A stretch of 64,000 nucleotides of DNA from Streptomyces sp. TSRI0107 (GCF_001905845.1 NZ_LIVZ01000018.1:1-64000); one strand, 5' to 3'; numbered from the stretch's first letter, positions 1-9,131 are shown. Program-made: numbers and translations. The notes: generated by a model not told the origin, from the sequence alone.

Positions 1-194
1 TCTCCCCATCCCTCACAGCCAGTCCAACGATCAGATGATCGGAAAGACACTGCCTAAGGCCTGTCCGGTAGGTCGTAGCTGGGCTGCGATGGAATGCCTG
101 CATTGGCCCCTGGGCTGAGCGGCCAGCGATCGTTGTTAGCCTCTGACTCCCGTTCGTGGCTGCCACGTGCGGTCACAAGGGAGCATGGGTACTC

Positions 195-791
195 ATGGGC
201 GGATCTCCAGGTGAGTCAGTGGCGGGCGCAGTAGCAGAGCCGTTCCTGATGCCCGTCGAAGACGTCTTTTGCCTGCAACAGGGCAGGGTGGTCATGGCGA
301 CGGGTCGGATCGAACGCGGCCGGGTACGCAAGGGCGACGCGGTGGAGATCATCGGCTTGGGTGGCAGCGCGACCGCTCATATCGCGGACATCGAACAGAA
401 CCACATGTCCATCGAGGAGGCGAGGGCGGAGATGAACGTGGGGGTACTGCTGCGTGGCATTGCCGCGGACGCCATCGAGCGGGGGCAGGTGATCGCGGCA
501 CCAGAATCGGTCAGCGCCCATACCGGCTTTTCCGGCATCACCCTGCTGTCCGAGGAACAGGGCGGTGCGGACGTTGTCTCCGGCGATCGTCTCTGTGTCC
601 ACGCCCGCACCGCCGCAGTTTTGGGTACCGTCACACTGCCCGAGGGCGTCCACATAGTCCGGCCGCTTCACGGAGCTGAGGTGACAGTGGTACTGGAAGA
701 GCCTGTCGCGCTTGAGGAAGGTCAGTCCTTCGCATTCCGTTACCACGGTCGTGCCGCCGGATCGGGCACCGTGATTGAACTCCTGCTTTGA
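195..791 (+). CDS. EF-Tu-like protein, domains II and III only
   Basis: The 198-residue product matches the second half of elongation factor Tu. 'PFLMPVEDVF' and 'TGRIERGRVRKGDAVEI' are domain II hallmarks, and 'LPEGVHIV' through 'GRAAGSGTVIELLL' corresponds to the end of domain III. No GTP-binding domain (P-loop, NKxD) is present or encoded upstream. I chose ATG at 195 over GTG at 156 because AAGGGAG lies about 10 bases before it and the EF-Tu similarity starts soon after. It may be a free-standing EF-Tu-derived binding module or a tuf fragment that still has an intact frame. It cannot act as a GTPase. Family similarity is clear; the role is unknown. Confidence 0.7.
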   Translation: MGGSPGESVAGAVAEPFLMPVEDVFCLQQGRVVMATGRIERGRVRKGDAVEIIGLGGSATAHIADIEQNHMSIEEARAEMNVGVLLRGIAADAIERGQVIAAPESVSAHTGFSGITLLSEEQGGADVVSGDRLCVHARTAAVLGTVTLPEGVHIVRPLHGAEVTVVLEEPVALEEGQSFAFRYHGRAAGSGTVIELLL

Positions 792-798
792 GCTTCAC

Positions 799-1025
799 TC
801 ACGAACGGAGCCAGAGCCGGATCGCCGCGACAGAGACCGTTCCTTCAAAGACGAAGGCCCGCTTGTCGAAACGCATCGGGACAGCCCTGTGGGTCTTGAG
901 CTTGCCGATCAGCCGCTCGACTTCGTTCCGGCGGACATACCGCGCCGGGTCAGAGCCAGTGGGCCTGCCGCCCGCACTCCCGCGGCGACGTCGATTGGCC
1001 CGCTGGTTGTCCGGCTCCGGACAGT
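799..1025 (-). mobile_element. IS5-family transposase C-terminal remnant
   Basis: The minus strand reads continuously as the last ~75 residues of an IS5-type DDE transposase: 'EPDNQRANRRRRGSAGGRP', then 'RYVRRNEVERLIGKLKTHRA' and the ending 'FEGTVSVAAIRLWLRS' with a TGA at 799-801. The catalytic 'RRNxVERxxxxLK' region is kept, but everything upstream is missing. The break abuts the amine oxidase remnant that runs the other way, so a plus-strand frame starting at 788 is an artificial fusion across this junction. No inverted repeats or target duplication could be assigned. Confidence 0.75.
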
Positions 1026-1026
1026 G

Positions 1027-1873
1027 GGGCTGCAGCCCGGGAGACGTGTCGCTGCTGCACGTATTGCGCTACATCCAAGCTGTAGGGGGGCTCGACCACA
1101 TGCTCGCCGTCGAAGGCGGGCAGCAACAGGACCGGATCACCGAAACCACTCAGGAGATCGCCAACCGGCTCGCCGAGCAACTCGGCGACAGGGTTGTTCT
1201 GGACTCCCGTGTTGGCCGGATCTCCCAGGACGACAACAGCGTCACGGTCCATACCGACTCGGCTGTGATCAATGCCAAGTACGCTATCGTCACCGCGGCC
1301 CCCGAGCACCGTGCCTACATCGAGTTTCAGCCGGCCCTGCCGGAGAAGGCCCAGGGGCTCACGAGGACTTGGCCCATGGGCGCTCTGAGCAAGGCGTTCG
1401 TCGCCTATGAAAAGCCTTTCTGGCGGGCTGAGGGGCTTTCGGGTGAGGCACTGACGGACACCGGGACGGCGTTCATCACCTTCGACGTGTCGCCTGACGA
1501 TGGACCGGGCATCCTGATGGTCTTCTGTGCCCCTCGTGTGTACGACGGCTTCAGCCCAGAGATTCGACGTAGCCGAGTCATCCAGCAATTGGTTGACTTG
1601 TACGGCGCCCAGGCGAGTACGCCTATTGACTACGTAGACCATTGCTGGGGCACAGAACCGTTCGCCCCTGGTGGCCCGCACCCCGCTGTGGCTCCCTACG
1701 CATCCGTGAGCTACGGCAGCGCCCTCACCGAGCCTCACGGGCGTATCCACTGGTCTGGCACCGAAACCGCAGGCGAGTGGGTCGGAACCATGAACGGCGC
1801 CGTCCTGTCAGGTCTGCACACTGCCGAGCAGGTCGCCCGGCGACTCAGCGTCGAAGGAGCCGCCTCGGAGTAA
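1027..1873 (+). pseudogene. Flavin monoamine oxidase, C-terminal half
   Basis: From 'SPGDVSLLHVLRYIQAVGG' to the C-terminus the frame matches flavin-containing monoamine oxidases. It keeps the substrate-domain segment and the closing FAD motif, seen as 'GRIHWSGTETAGEWVGTMNG'. The N-terminal Rossmann GxGxxG dinucleotide-binding half is absent, replaced upstream by an oppositely oriented IS5 fragment. Without that half the product cannot bind FAD properly, so I call it a pseudogene although the frame stays open from 788. The likely cause is IS5 insertion followed by deletion. Confidence 0.75.
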
Positions 1874-2095
1874 GCCTCGCCGGCTCCTCGGGGGTCAGGG
1901 CAGACCGGCCAGCATGAAGGAACTGGGCCCGTGCTCACTCCCGAGGTCGCTGACACGATCCGGTCACCGTGCTGGCGGCTCACGGCCGGCGTCCACGACT
2001 CCTCGCCTGCACCGAGCTTCTCGCCGGCATCGCCGGACGCCAGGTCGATCGTCGGCCTCGACGAGCTCCTGCTGACGCCCACAGTGGACCCGCCC

Positions 2096-2449
2096 TTACG
2101 CTGACGGTCGTCCTGTGACGCACGCCGGATGCGCCGGCATCAGGCGTGCGTTCACTCGGCCACGACGCGCACTAGTTGGCAGGGTCGACCCTGCGACGGT
2201 GGAGGCCCTGGTCCGTTCACGCGGATCGGTGAATGTGGTCATCAGGGCCGAGAGAGCGGACGTGGCCAACAGTGCGGCGATCAGGTGCGGCTCATCGACA
2301 CGGGGCGTCACCTCGCACTCACGGCAGCAGCACTCGGTGACTCGATGAACGGATAGGTGATGCAGATCTACCAGGCTGGCGATCTCCCGCTTCGGGAGGG
2401 CGATCAGGAATAAGCCAACGGCTATGGTCATTTCATCGGTCAGCGTCAT
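2096..2449 (-). CDS. Possible small hypothetical protein
   Basis: A 117-residue frame begins at ATG 2449 ('MTLTDEMTIAVGLFLIALPK') and includes a Cys cluster 'ECCCRECE'. No Shine-Dalgarno sequence precedes it and I recognise no family. It lies between the amine oxidase remnant and the TetR gene, in a stretch that otherwise holds nothing. It may be a chance frame in GC-rich DNA or a remnant. Confidence 0.2.
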   Translation of the reverse strand: MTLTDEMTIAVGLFLIALPKREIASLVDLHHLSVHRVTECCCRECEVTPRVDEPHLIAALLATSALSALMTTFTDPRERTRASTVAGSTLPTSARRGRVNARLMPAHPACVTGRPSA

Positions 2450-2587
2450 ACGGCTGCCGTGCGAAGGCTGTGGAACCACCCCGCCGGGCGGTGTTCCCCG
2501 ACGTGACTGGGGTGGCTCCCGCGTGCCGCAGCCTGAGATCGCCCGACTGCGGGGCAGCTCACGGGCCAGCGCCCCAGAAGGCGTGGC

Positions 2588-3289
2588 TCACAGACCGGCG
2601 TCCCGGCCGTCGCTGTCGCCGGTGAGCCGGCTTTCCAGGCCTGCGATCAACGTGTCCGTCATGAGGCGGAACATGTGGTCCTGGTCAGGGCGTTCAGACG
2701 CTACGTCCGCAGAGTCAGGGCCTGCAGCCCCATCACCGTCTTCACCATCGTCAAAGCCAGGGGGCTTGAGGGTCGACCACCGATGGAGGGAGCCGTTGAG
2801 TTCGGCGACAAGGACACCGATGACGACGGCGACCATCAGCGCCGTGATCTTCGAGACTTCTGACCGCGGAACTCCGGCAGCCTCCACGATCGCGGTGAGC
2901 GCGGTCCAGAACGGGTCGTCGGACTGGACGAAGTCGGGCTGGCGGCTGAACGAGTAGGCCATCAGTTCGGGATGGCGGTGCGCCAAGGCCCGGAAATCTG
3001 TTGCGAGCAGGCGAATGCGCTCCTGCCAAGGAGCGTCCTCAGGCGCCACGGTGCGGAACTGGGCGCCGACCATTTTGGTCACGCCGCGCATAACCGCTTC
3101 CTTGTTCGGCACGTGATAGTAGAGCGACATAGGGTTCGCGTCGAGCTCGGTGGCGAGTTTGCGCATGGTGAGCGCCTCGACGCCGTCCGCGTCGATCAGT
3201 CGCAGGGCGGCGGCGTAGATCCCGGCCTCGCTCAGAGGCACATCCCTCTTCCTCGTTCCCCGCGGGGGACGCCTCACTTTCTTATCCAT
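2588..3289 (-). CDS. TetR/AcrR-family transcriptional regulator
   Basis: This is a 233-residue one-component repressor. The N-terminal helix-turn-helix (about residues 20-65) contains 'GVEALTMRKLATELDANPMS' followed by 'LYYHVPNKEAV', the canonical TetR recognition helix. The C-terminal half resembles the TetR_C ligand-binding domain and includes an acidic insert, 'DDGEDGDG'. The ATG at 3287-3289 lies inside a perfect 15-bp palindrome, which suggests autoregulation. The aldo/keto reductase further along on the same strand could be a target, but the sequence does not show this. The ligand is unknown. Confidence 0.88.
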   Translation of the reverse strand: MDKKVRRPPRGTRKRDVPLSEAGIYAAALRLIDADGVEALTMRKLATELDANPMSLYYHVPNKEAVMRGVTKMVGAQFRTVAPEDAPWQERIRLLATDFRALAHRHPELMAYSFSRQPDFVQSDDPFWTALTAIVEAAGVPRSEVSKITALMVAVVIGVLVAELNGSLHRWSTLKPPGFDDGEDGDGAAGPDSADVASERPDQDHMFRLMTDTLIAGLESRLTGDSDGRDAGL

Positions 3290-3300
3290 ACGTCGTATGG
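3286..3300. promoter_or_regulatory. Perfect palindrome, likely TetR operator
   Basis: CCATACG-T-CGTATGG is a perfect 15-bp dyad overlapping the start codon of the TetR gene. Related half-sites follow upstream at 3309-3316 (CCATACGG) and 3326-3333 (CCGTACGG, itself palindromic). A repressor bound here would block initiation of its own gene. Confidence 0.6.
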
Positions 3301-3370
3301 TGCCAAGTCCATACGGCGGAGGTTTCCGTACGGCGCCACGGCCAGCCGCCCGGCACGGCCTCAGCCGCTG

Positions 3371-3676
3371 TCAGTGCTGGTTGACCGGCCACACGGCCGC
3401 CGGGTCACAGTGGGCCGACCAGGCCAGCAGGCAGGTCTCGTTGCCCAGGAACAGCTGGTAGGTGTCCGGCCTGATGCTGTAGGGCTGTTCCGGCAGGCCG
3501 GGGCGGACGGCGAAGTCCCGGTCCTCGGGCACCTGGCAGAGGTACACCAGGTCGGCTCCGCACGCCCGGTCCACATCCACCGCGACGAGGACGGGCGGAT
3601 TATCCGGACCAGCGCTGAGAGCGGGGGCGACGGTGACCGGGAGCAGGGCGGCACCGACGCGGCGCAGGGTGCGGTG
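3371..3676 (-). pseudogene. Small exported-protein remnant lacking a start
   Basis: The minus frame is open from just after a TAG at 3677-3679. It reads 'TLRRVGAALLPVTVAPALSA', which resembles a signal peptide, then a compact 70-residue domain with three cysteines ('RACGADLVYLCQ', 'NETCLLAWSAHC'). No ATG or GTG occurs in the signal-like part. The first possible start, GTG 3580, would discard it. I read this as a small secreted protein gene that lost its start codon. It lies just downstream of the aldo/keto reductase. The family is not recognised. Confidence 0.35.
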
Positions 3677-3718
3677 CTACCCGCCCGTGGAGGCGGTCTG
3701 CCCGGTCGGAAGGCGGTA

Positions 3719-4708
3719 CTAGCGATCGACGGATCGCATCCCCGCCTCGTCGTACCGCTCGCCCGCCGCCTCGGGCAGTTCCGCATCGATTCGGGACAGG
3801 TCGTCCTCGGTCAGCGTGATGTCGACGGCGGCGGCGTTCTGCTCCAGGTAGGTGCGTCGCTTGGTGCCCGGGATCGGCACCAGGTCCTCGCCCCGGGCCA
3901 GTACCCAGGCGATGGCCAACTGCGCCGGGGTGACGTCCTTCTCCTCGGCGATCTCCTTCACCTTTGCCGCCAGCCGGAGGTTCGCCTCGAGATTGGCCTC
4001 CTGGAAGCGCGGGTTCTCGCGGCGCCAGTCGTTCGCGTCGAGCTCGTCCGGCGATGTGAACCGCCCGGCGAGGAAACCGCGGCCCAGCGGGGAGTAGGGC
4101 ACGAAGCCGATGCCCAGTTCCCGGCAGACGGGCAGCACCTCGGCCTCCACGTCACGCGACCACAGCGAGTACTCGCTCTGCACCGCGGTGATCGGGTGCA
4201 CGGCGTGGGCACGCCGGATGGTCTGCGCGCTCGCCTCGCTCAGGCCGATGTGCCGCACCTTGCCCTCGGCGACCAGCTCGCCCAGCGCGCCGACCGTCTC
4301 CTCGATGGGTACGTTCGGGTCGACCCGATGCTGGTAGTACAGGTCGATGCGGTCGGTCCCCAGGCGCGCCAGGGAACCGTGGATCGAGCTGCGGACGTGC
4401 TCGGCCGAGCCGTCCTGCGGGCCGACCGTGCTGATGTCGCCCGGCACTGCATCGTCCATCCGGTAGTTGAACTTCGTCGCGATCACATATTCGTCGCGGT
4501 GCCCTCGGATCGCCTCGCCGACGAGGGACTCGTTGGTGAGGGGGCCGTACATCTGCGCGGTGTCGAGGAAGTTCACCCCGAGGTCGAGGGCGTGCCGGAT
4601 CGTCGCGATGCCCTCCTCGTCGTCGGCGGTTCCGTAGAAGGCGGACATGCCCATGCACCCCAGGCCGATGGCCGATACCCGCAATTGCCGCAGACTACGC
4701 TTCTGCAT
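3719..4708 (-). CDS. Aldo/keto reductase
   Basis: This is a 329-residue NADPH-dependent aldo/keto reductase, predicted to be a cytosolic TIM barrel. The catalytic tetrad is visible: Asp and Tyr in 'FLDTAQMYG', Lys in 'VIATKF' and His in 'YYQHRVDP'. The cofactor site near the end is 'PIPGTKRRTYLEQN'. ATG 4708 ('MQKRSLRQLRVSAIGLGCMG') fits the family N-terminus; the 30 extra residues back to 4798 are not family-like. The pattern suits the AKR13-type carbonyl reductases. The substrate cannot be inferred. Confidence 0.9.
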   Translation of the reverse strand: MQKRSLRQLRVSAIGLGCMGMSAFYGTADDEEGIATIRHALDLGVNFLDTAQMYGPLTNESLVGEAIRGHRDEYVIATKFNYRMDDAVPGDISTVGPQDGSAEHVRSSIHGSLARLGTDRIDLYYQHRVDPNVPIEETVGALGELVAEGKVRHIGLSEASAQTIRRAHAVHPITAVQSEYSLWSRDVEAEVLPVCRELGIGFVPYSPLGRGFLAGRFTSPDELDANDWRRENPRFQEANLEANLRLAAKVKEIAEEKDVTPAQLAIAWVLARGEDLVPIPGTKRRTYLEQNAAAVDITLTEDDLSRIDAELPEAAGERYDEAGMRSVDR

Positions 4709-4869
4709 GTCGTGTCCCAGCCTTCCCTGCGCCTTGATCGTCGTTCGGGCGGCACGAAGCCTCTCGTCCATCCAGGCACAGATGCCACCATGCAGCATCC
4801 TCAGGAGGAGCGGGCGCTGAGAGGGCGTCGTGCGCCGTTACGTCCTCGACGCTATGACTTCGAGCGCGC

Positions 4870-5375
4870 TCCATGACAAGTGAGATGTGAAGTTCGGCTC
4901 CTGGTCGGGCCCCACACCGGTGTGACGCTCCAGGGCTCTGGGGAGGCGAGACTGGGGCCGTTCGTCCTGCGCCGTGCGGGATGCGGCGCCCGGGGACGCT
5001 GGTGGTACCAGCCGCCGCCCGTACGCGGGACTACGCCGCCGACGACCGCCGGCCACGTCTGGGGCCGGTGTCCGGCTGCCAGGTTGTCCGGTACGTCGGC
5101 CCCTGCTCTGTGGGAGGCCACCCTCCCGGGGTCGGCCGCCTGGCTGCTGGTTTCCTCCCAGGCGGTATCGACCGTGGTCACTTCCAGGTGGCGCGTGCCT
5201 GCGGCGCGGAGGGTCGCCGCTGGGGGTCCAGTGTCCGGTGGCCTGCATCTCCTGTGCGGTGAAACAGTGTGGAGAACAGGACCGGCAGATGAGAGAGCGT
5301 GACCGACACGGGCGTGGGCCGGGGCGCAGTGCTGCCGAGAAGCGTGATGTCGACTGCGCGAGCTGGTGATCACTG
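4870..5375. other. Intergenic stretch without supported gene
   Basis: About 500 bases separate the reductase from the zinc-finger gene. Overlapping frames exist on both strands, but their products are Arg/Pro/Gly-rich and lack domains or ribosome sites. I see no clear hairpin or repeat. Confidence 0.5.
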
Positions 5376-6173
5376 ATGACGAGATGGACCCCCCGGCGCG
5401 ATGGCGGACGGCCCTCGGGGAAACCCTGCTCCCACGCCTGGACGGCGGATCCGCCCCCGCTGAGTGAGACGTGCGCGTCGTGCGCGGCGCACGAACGCGC
5501 ACCGGCCGACCTGCTGCTGTGCCTGACCTGCGGCCACGTGGGCTGCAGCGACAGCTCTCGCGGCGCTCACGCCACAGCCCACTTCGAATCCAGCGCGCAC
5601 CCGGTGGCGCGCACCCTGGCACGCGACCGGGAATGGGCCTGGTGCTACGAGGACGAGGTGTATCTGGACCCGCTGGAGGAGCCCGTGCCGCGTTCCGCCT
5701 TGCGGACGCCCGAGTCGGTCTGGGACTACCCGCGGCCGCCCGTCATGCGGGAGGACGACCGTGACGTGCGGGTGGAGTGCGCCGGACAGGTGGTGGCCGA
5801 GACCTGCAGGGCCGTCCGGGTGCTGGAGACCAGCCATCCCCCCGTGTTCTATATTCCTCCGCGAGACGTCCGTACGGAGCTTCTGTTCCCGGCGGTCGCG
5901 GGCCGGACCTGGTGCGAATGGAAGGGGTCGGCCCGGTACTGGGACGTCGTCGTGGGAGACGACGTGCGCGCTCGCGCCGCTTGGAGCTATGCCTGTCCCG
6001 AGCCCGGCTACGCACCCCTTGCCGGCTTCTTCGCCTTCTACCCGAGCCGCATGGACCGCTGCACGGTCGACGGGGAGGAGGTCACGGCGCAGGAGGGGGA
6101 CTTCTACGGCGGCTGGATCACCGCGGAGGTGCGTGGGCCGTTCAAGGGTGCCCCGGGCACCCAACTGTGGTGA
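5376..6173 (+). CDS. UBP-type zinc finger fused to DUF427 domain
   Basis: The 265-residue product has two modules. Residues ~18-85 form a UBP-type zinc finger with the expected Cys/His ladder: 'CSHAW', 'CASC', 'CLTCGHVGCSD' and a His series ending 'SSAHPV'. Residues ~110-260 match DUF427, with 'VWDYPRPP' and 'ETSHPPVFYIPP'. The finger class binds ubiquitin C-termini in eukaryotes; its bacterial ligands and the DUF427 activity are not established. No membrane or export signal is seen. The start ATG has only a weak ribosome site. The gene stands alone, between an empty stretch and decayed DNA. Confidence 0.8.
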   Translation: MTRWTPRRDGGRPSGKPCSHAWTADPPPLSETCASCAAHERAPADLLLCLTCGHVGCSDSSRGAHATAHFESSAHPVARTLARDREWAWCYEDEVYLDPLEEPVPRSALRTPESVWDYPRPPVMREDDRDVRVECAGQVVAETCRAVRVLETSHPPVFYIPPRDVRTELLFPAVAGRTWCEWKGSARYWDVVVGDDVRARAAWSYACPEPGYAPLAGFFAFYPSRMDRCTVDGEEVTAQEGDFYGGWITAEVRGPFKGAPGTQLW

Positions 6174-6194
6174 GGCGACGACGGTGAGAGCCGC

Positions 6195-6400
6195 TCAGGC
6201 GAGGGTCGCAGTCGCCCCCGCCTCGACCAAGACGTCGGGCTCGAACAGGGTAGTCGACCCGATCAGCCAGGAGGGCGGATACGGCACCGTCAGCCCGATC
6301 TCCTCCGCCATCTGCCCCACCCCTGCCACGAACGGCGTCGATGCCGGACAGGAGCGTCTGCGATTCATCGGTCCTGCGGTGCTCCTGGGCCCAGTCGCGG
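6195..6400 (-). pseudogene. RidA/YjgF-like C-terminal remnant
   Basis: The end of a minus frame reads 'FVAGVGQMAEEIGLTVPYPP' then 'SWLIGSTTLFEPDVLVEAGA', the pattern at the C-terminus of RidA-family imine deaminases (Pro-rich loop, then the 'LVE.EA' strand). A shifted frame just upstream carries 'ESQTLLSGIDAVRG', matching the RidA helix before it. The two pieces lie in different frames and no N-terminus is found, so this is a decayed fragment. Confidence 0.45.
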
Positions 6401-7514
6401 GTGACCGGCCGGGACTCACGCGGGCCCTCGGCCGTTTCGGTCTGAGGGACGGCCAGGCCTCGGCGCCCGTGTGTCGGATGGGGCAGGTCGTCAAGTGCCA
6501 GTCCCGCGATCTGTGCCAGTCCCGCCTGGTCGACGACGCGGGCCGGTTCCAGCTCCGGTGCCCAGGTCGATGACGCATCGGTCGAGCGGCACGGAGCCAG
6601 CCCGCCGGGGTGCAGCTCAGGGCGAGATGGTCGCGCCAGCAGGGCAGCGGTTCCTTGGGGGCGGTGAAGCCGTCGTTCTTCGCGATCCGGGCGTTGCCCG
6701 GTTCTCCCGGGCGGTCCCAGGTTTGGAGCGCGCGTTGCGCACCCGGCCCGTTCCCTCAAGCACTGAGGACCGCCTGCGTTTTCTGCTGGCAGCGCATCGG
6801 GGATCCACCCGGAGGGTGGCCGTCGTGCACGGTGCAACGGTGGGTGACGAAGAAGCCAGGAGCGCGCCGTCCCCCGGGTCCGAGGCAGGTTCGGGCGATC
6901 GAGGAGGCAGTCCTGGCTCGGTGGCAGCCTCGGGTACAGGCCAACGCCATGCACCCACTGATCAGAAAGACCGCTACTGGACAACAGCTCTCCGCCATCG
7001 GCATGCGCTGGACATGACTTGGACCTGCTGCACCTCGTGCACCGTCCCCATACCTTCGAGCGTACATATTGCGTACCAAGTGCGTACGCATGGCATTGGG
7101 GGCAGTGGGCGCCTATTCTCCCCTCCCGCCCGTCTGCCCTGCGCGGCTACCGGTGCCCTCTGCGCGGGTGCCAGGCACCTGCAACCGCATCGTCGCTCTT
7201 TCCCGATCCGTGCACCCGACCCGATGACAATGCACACCGATCCAGAAACCCAGGTCGCCGCGCACGACGGCCGCCGCACGCGTACGCGACGCGGGAAAGT
7301 GCTCGTGGCCCTGTCCGTGGTCGGCTCGAGCCTGCCGTTCCACGCGGCGGCCTACGTATCGGCCGTGGCGCGACCGCCCGCGCCACATGGCGTCAGCTGG
7401 GGCGCCAGGATTGCGGCAAGGCGCCGGGGGCCTGGAGGTCTCGTGTGGGTACCGGGCCGGTGTAGCGGACGTATCCGGTAGGTGTTGCGCCGAGTCGGTT
7501 AGCGAGCCACCCCG
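6401..7514. other. Decayed stretch without supported gene
   Basis: Just over 1 kb holds only overlapping low-quality frames. A few patches look formerly coding, such as a minus-strand segment near 6560-6680, but none joins into a recognisable domain with a start and ribosome site. Confidence 0.45.
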
Positions 7515-7922
7515 TTACCTGGCGGTTGCGGCGCAGTCCGCCGCGACGCCTCCGCTTTCGGTGCCGAGCTGTGACGTGATGGCCTCTTCGTGGTCCGTGC
7601 CCTGGGCAACGGCCAGGGCGATCGGGCCTGTACCTGCGGCGTAGTGGTCGATGAAGATCTGGTACTGCGGGGTGTTCTCGACCATGTTGGCGTCCATGAA
7701 CGCCTGGAGCAGTTTCTTGTCATCCTGATCGAGGGGCGCCTTGTCCTCCCGCCACTTGAGCGACAGGGCCGCAAGCACGTCGTGTGTGCAGGCCTGTGCC
7801 GGCGAGTCCTCGACCGCAGCCGCCGACGGGTCCCCCGTATTGGCCGCACTGCTGGACTGGCCGTTGGAGCAACCAGCCGCGAGCAGGATCGCACCCATCG
7901 TGAATATCAGTGTTGTTCGCAC
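7515..7922 (-). CDS. Small secreted lipoprotein, unknown function
   Basis: The 135-residue protein begins with a lipoprotein signal: a short positive start, a hydrophobic core and the lipobox 'LLAAGC' with Cys at about residue 18. A Ser/Ala-rich linker and a helical domain ('VLAALSLKWREDKAPLDQDD') follow. The GTG start at 7920-7922 has GGGGAGA close upstream. It is expected to be anchored on the outer face of the membrane. I recognise no family for the mature part. No neighbour suggests a role. Confidence 0.65.
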   Translation of the reverse strand: MRTTLIFTMGAILLAAGCSNGQSSSAANTGDPSAAAVEDSPAQACTHDVLAALSLKWREDKAPLDQDDKKLLQAFMDANMVENTPQYQIFIDHYAAGTGPIALAVAQGTDHEEAITSQLGTESGGVAADCAATAR

Positions 7923-8569
7923 GTTCTCCCCGACGACGGACAGGTTTTGGTCGAGGCGCTCGGCGCCTCAGGGACCGGCGTGATCTGGAGCGGGGACGCG
8001 TGGCCGGCGATCACGCAAGGTCACTTGCCGGCCGGACTCCTCGAAGGGCGGGCGACAGGTGGATACGCGAGCCCACCAGTACCGAGGCCGGAGGAGTGAC
8101 TGCCCGCGTGGCGGGCATCGCCCTGCCGGCAATGGGCGTCGTCCTGGACGGGATGCACATGGGGCCCGGCGGTGCCGGCCCCCTTTTCATCTACTTCCTC
8201 GACCTCGCACGGCAACACCTGGCGCAGGACGGCCAGTGCGAGGGTGTGACAGGCGGCACCATGTGCCGGATGCCTGCCCGATCGCGGCCGCATGTGCGCT
8301 CGCGTCACCGGTTGGCGGCTGTTCCCTCGTCGCTGCATGCTGCCGACCGAAGGATCCACAGCGTGCCGGCGAGGGCCACATGCGGGTGCCAGGCTGCCGT
8401 CCAGCCACCGCGGTGCCGGGCTGCTTGATCACGATGTCGAGGGTGGTTCTGCGCTTGATCTCCAGCGGGTTGTGACCGAGGTTGCCGGGCCGATAAGGAT
8501 GGTGCCGAGGGGTGCGAGCAGGTCCGTCCGGGCGTCGGCAGGGTCGGCGTCACCGGGGCGGGGGGGCTG
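7923..8569. other. Stretch without supported gene
   Basis: About 650 bases hold short overlapping frames on both strands with no domain, start signal or repeat I can support. A plus frame around 8095-8260 looks somewhat protein-like ('VAGIALPAMGVVLDGMHMG') but has no family match I know. Confidence 0.4.
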
Positions 8570-8975
8570 TCAGCGCCGCGCGGTGCGACGGTGCGGAGGG
8601 CGGCGGCCGGTCAGACCGTGGCTCCACCCGGATGCGTCGGCGAGGGCGCGGACGGTGTTCAGGCCTCGGCCGTGGTCTTCACCGGCGCCGGGGAGGCCTG
8701 CCGGAAGGTCGATCGGGGCGGGACAGGTGTCCCGGACGGAGATGACCAGCCCTTGGTCGTGGGTCAGCAGGTGGGCGTCGGTGACGAGTTCTGAGATGAC
8801 CGACGGCGTCCTCGATGACGGGGAGCGGCCGGTCCCACGCGCCCAGGGTCGTACGGGCATGGTGCCGCGCTGTCCGTGCTGCGTGTGGGGTGTGTTCGAG
8901 GGGCAGGTGGCTGGCGCGGGAGCCGGTGTTGTGGTGCTGCCGTTGGGACGCGACGAGGTGGGTGGTCGTCTTCAT
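8570..8975 (-). pseudogene. RsbW-like ATP-binding protein, frameshifted
   Basis: Two minus frames together make one HATPase_c protein of the anti-sigma/ATP-binding regulator type common in Streptomyces. The first (from ATG 8975) ends '...LGAWDRPLPVIEDAV'. The second begins 'SVISELVTDAHLL' (N box, with Asp where Asn is usual) and continues to 'GRGLNTVRALADASGW' (G box). They join if about one base is restored near 8800-8810. As sequenced, neither frame alone is functional. It could be real decay or a sequencing error; the Asp in the N box favours relaxed constraint. Confidence 0.6.
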
Positions 8976-9131
8976 GGCGAGCCTTGCGTTGAGGTGGTGG
9001 GGTGTTCCAGTGAGGGCTGAGTGGCGGGAGGTGGTCCGTCCTTTCTTGATCGGTTCCGGTCCCCGGGGGTGTGCCCCGGATCCGGTTGCGGGGCGGCTGG
9101 AGGGCCGGATCCGGGGCGGTTCTTGGAGGGG

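Noticed and set aside
1..155. Possible insertion-sequence end (GGCCTGTCCGG near 58-68)
   Set aside because: No matching inverted repeat or transposase frame was found on either side; one short motif is not enough.
2972..4876. 634-codon plus-strand open frame
   Set aside because: It is the antisense reading of the TetR start region and the aldo/keto reductase; the product has no domain and the minus-strand genes have clear motifs.
4852..5622. 256-codon minus-strand frame
   Set aside because: Arg/Ser/Pro-rich with no domain, and it overlaps the start of the well-supported zinc finger-DUF427 gene.
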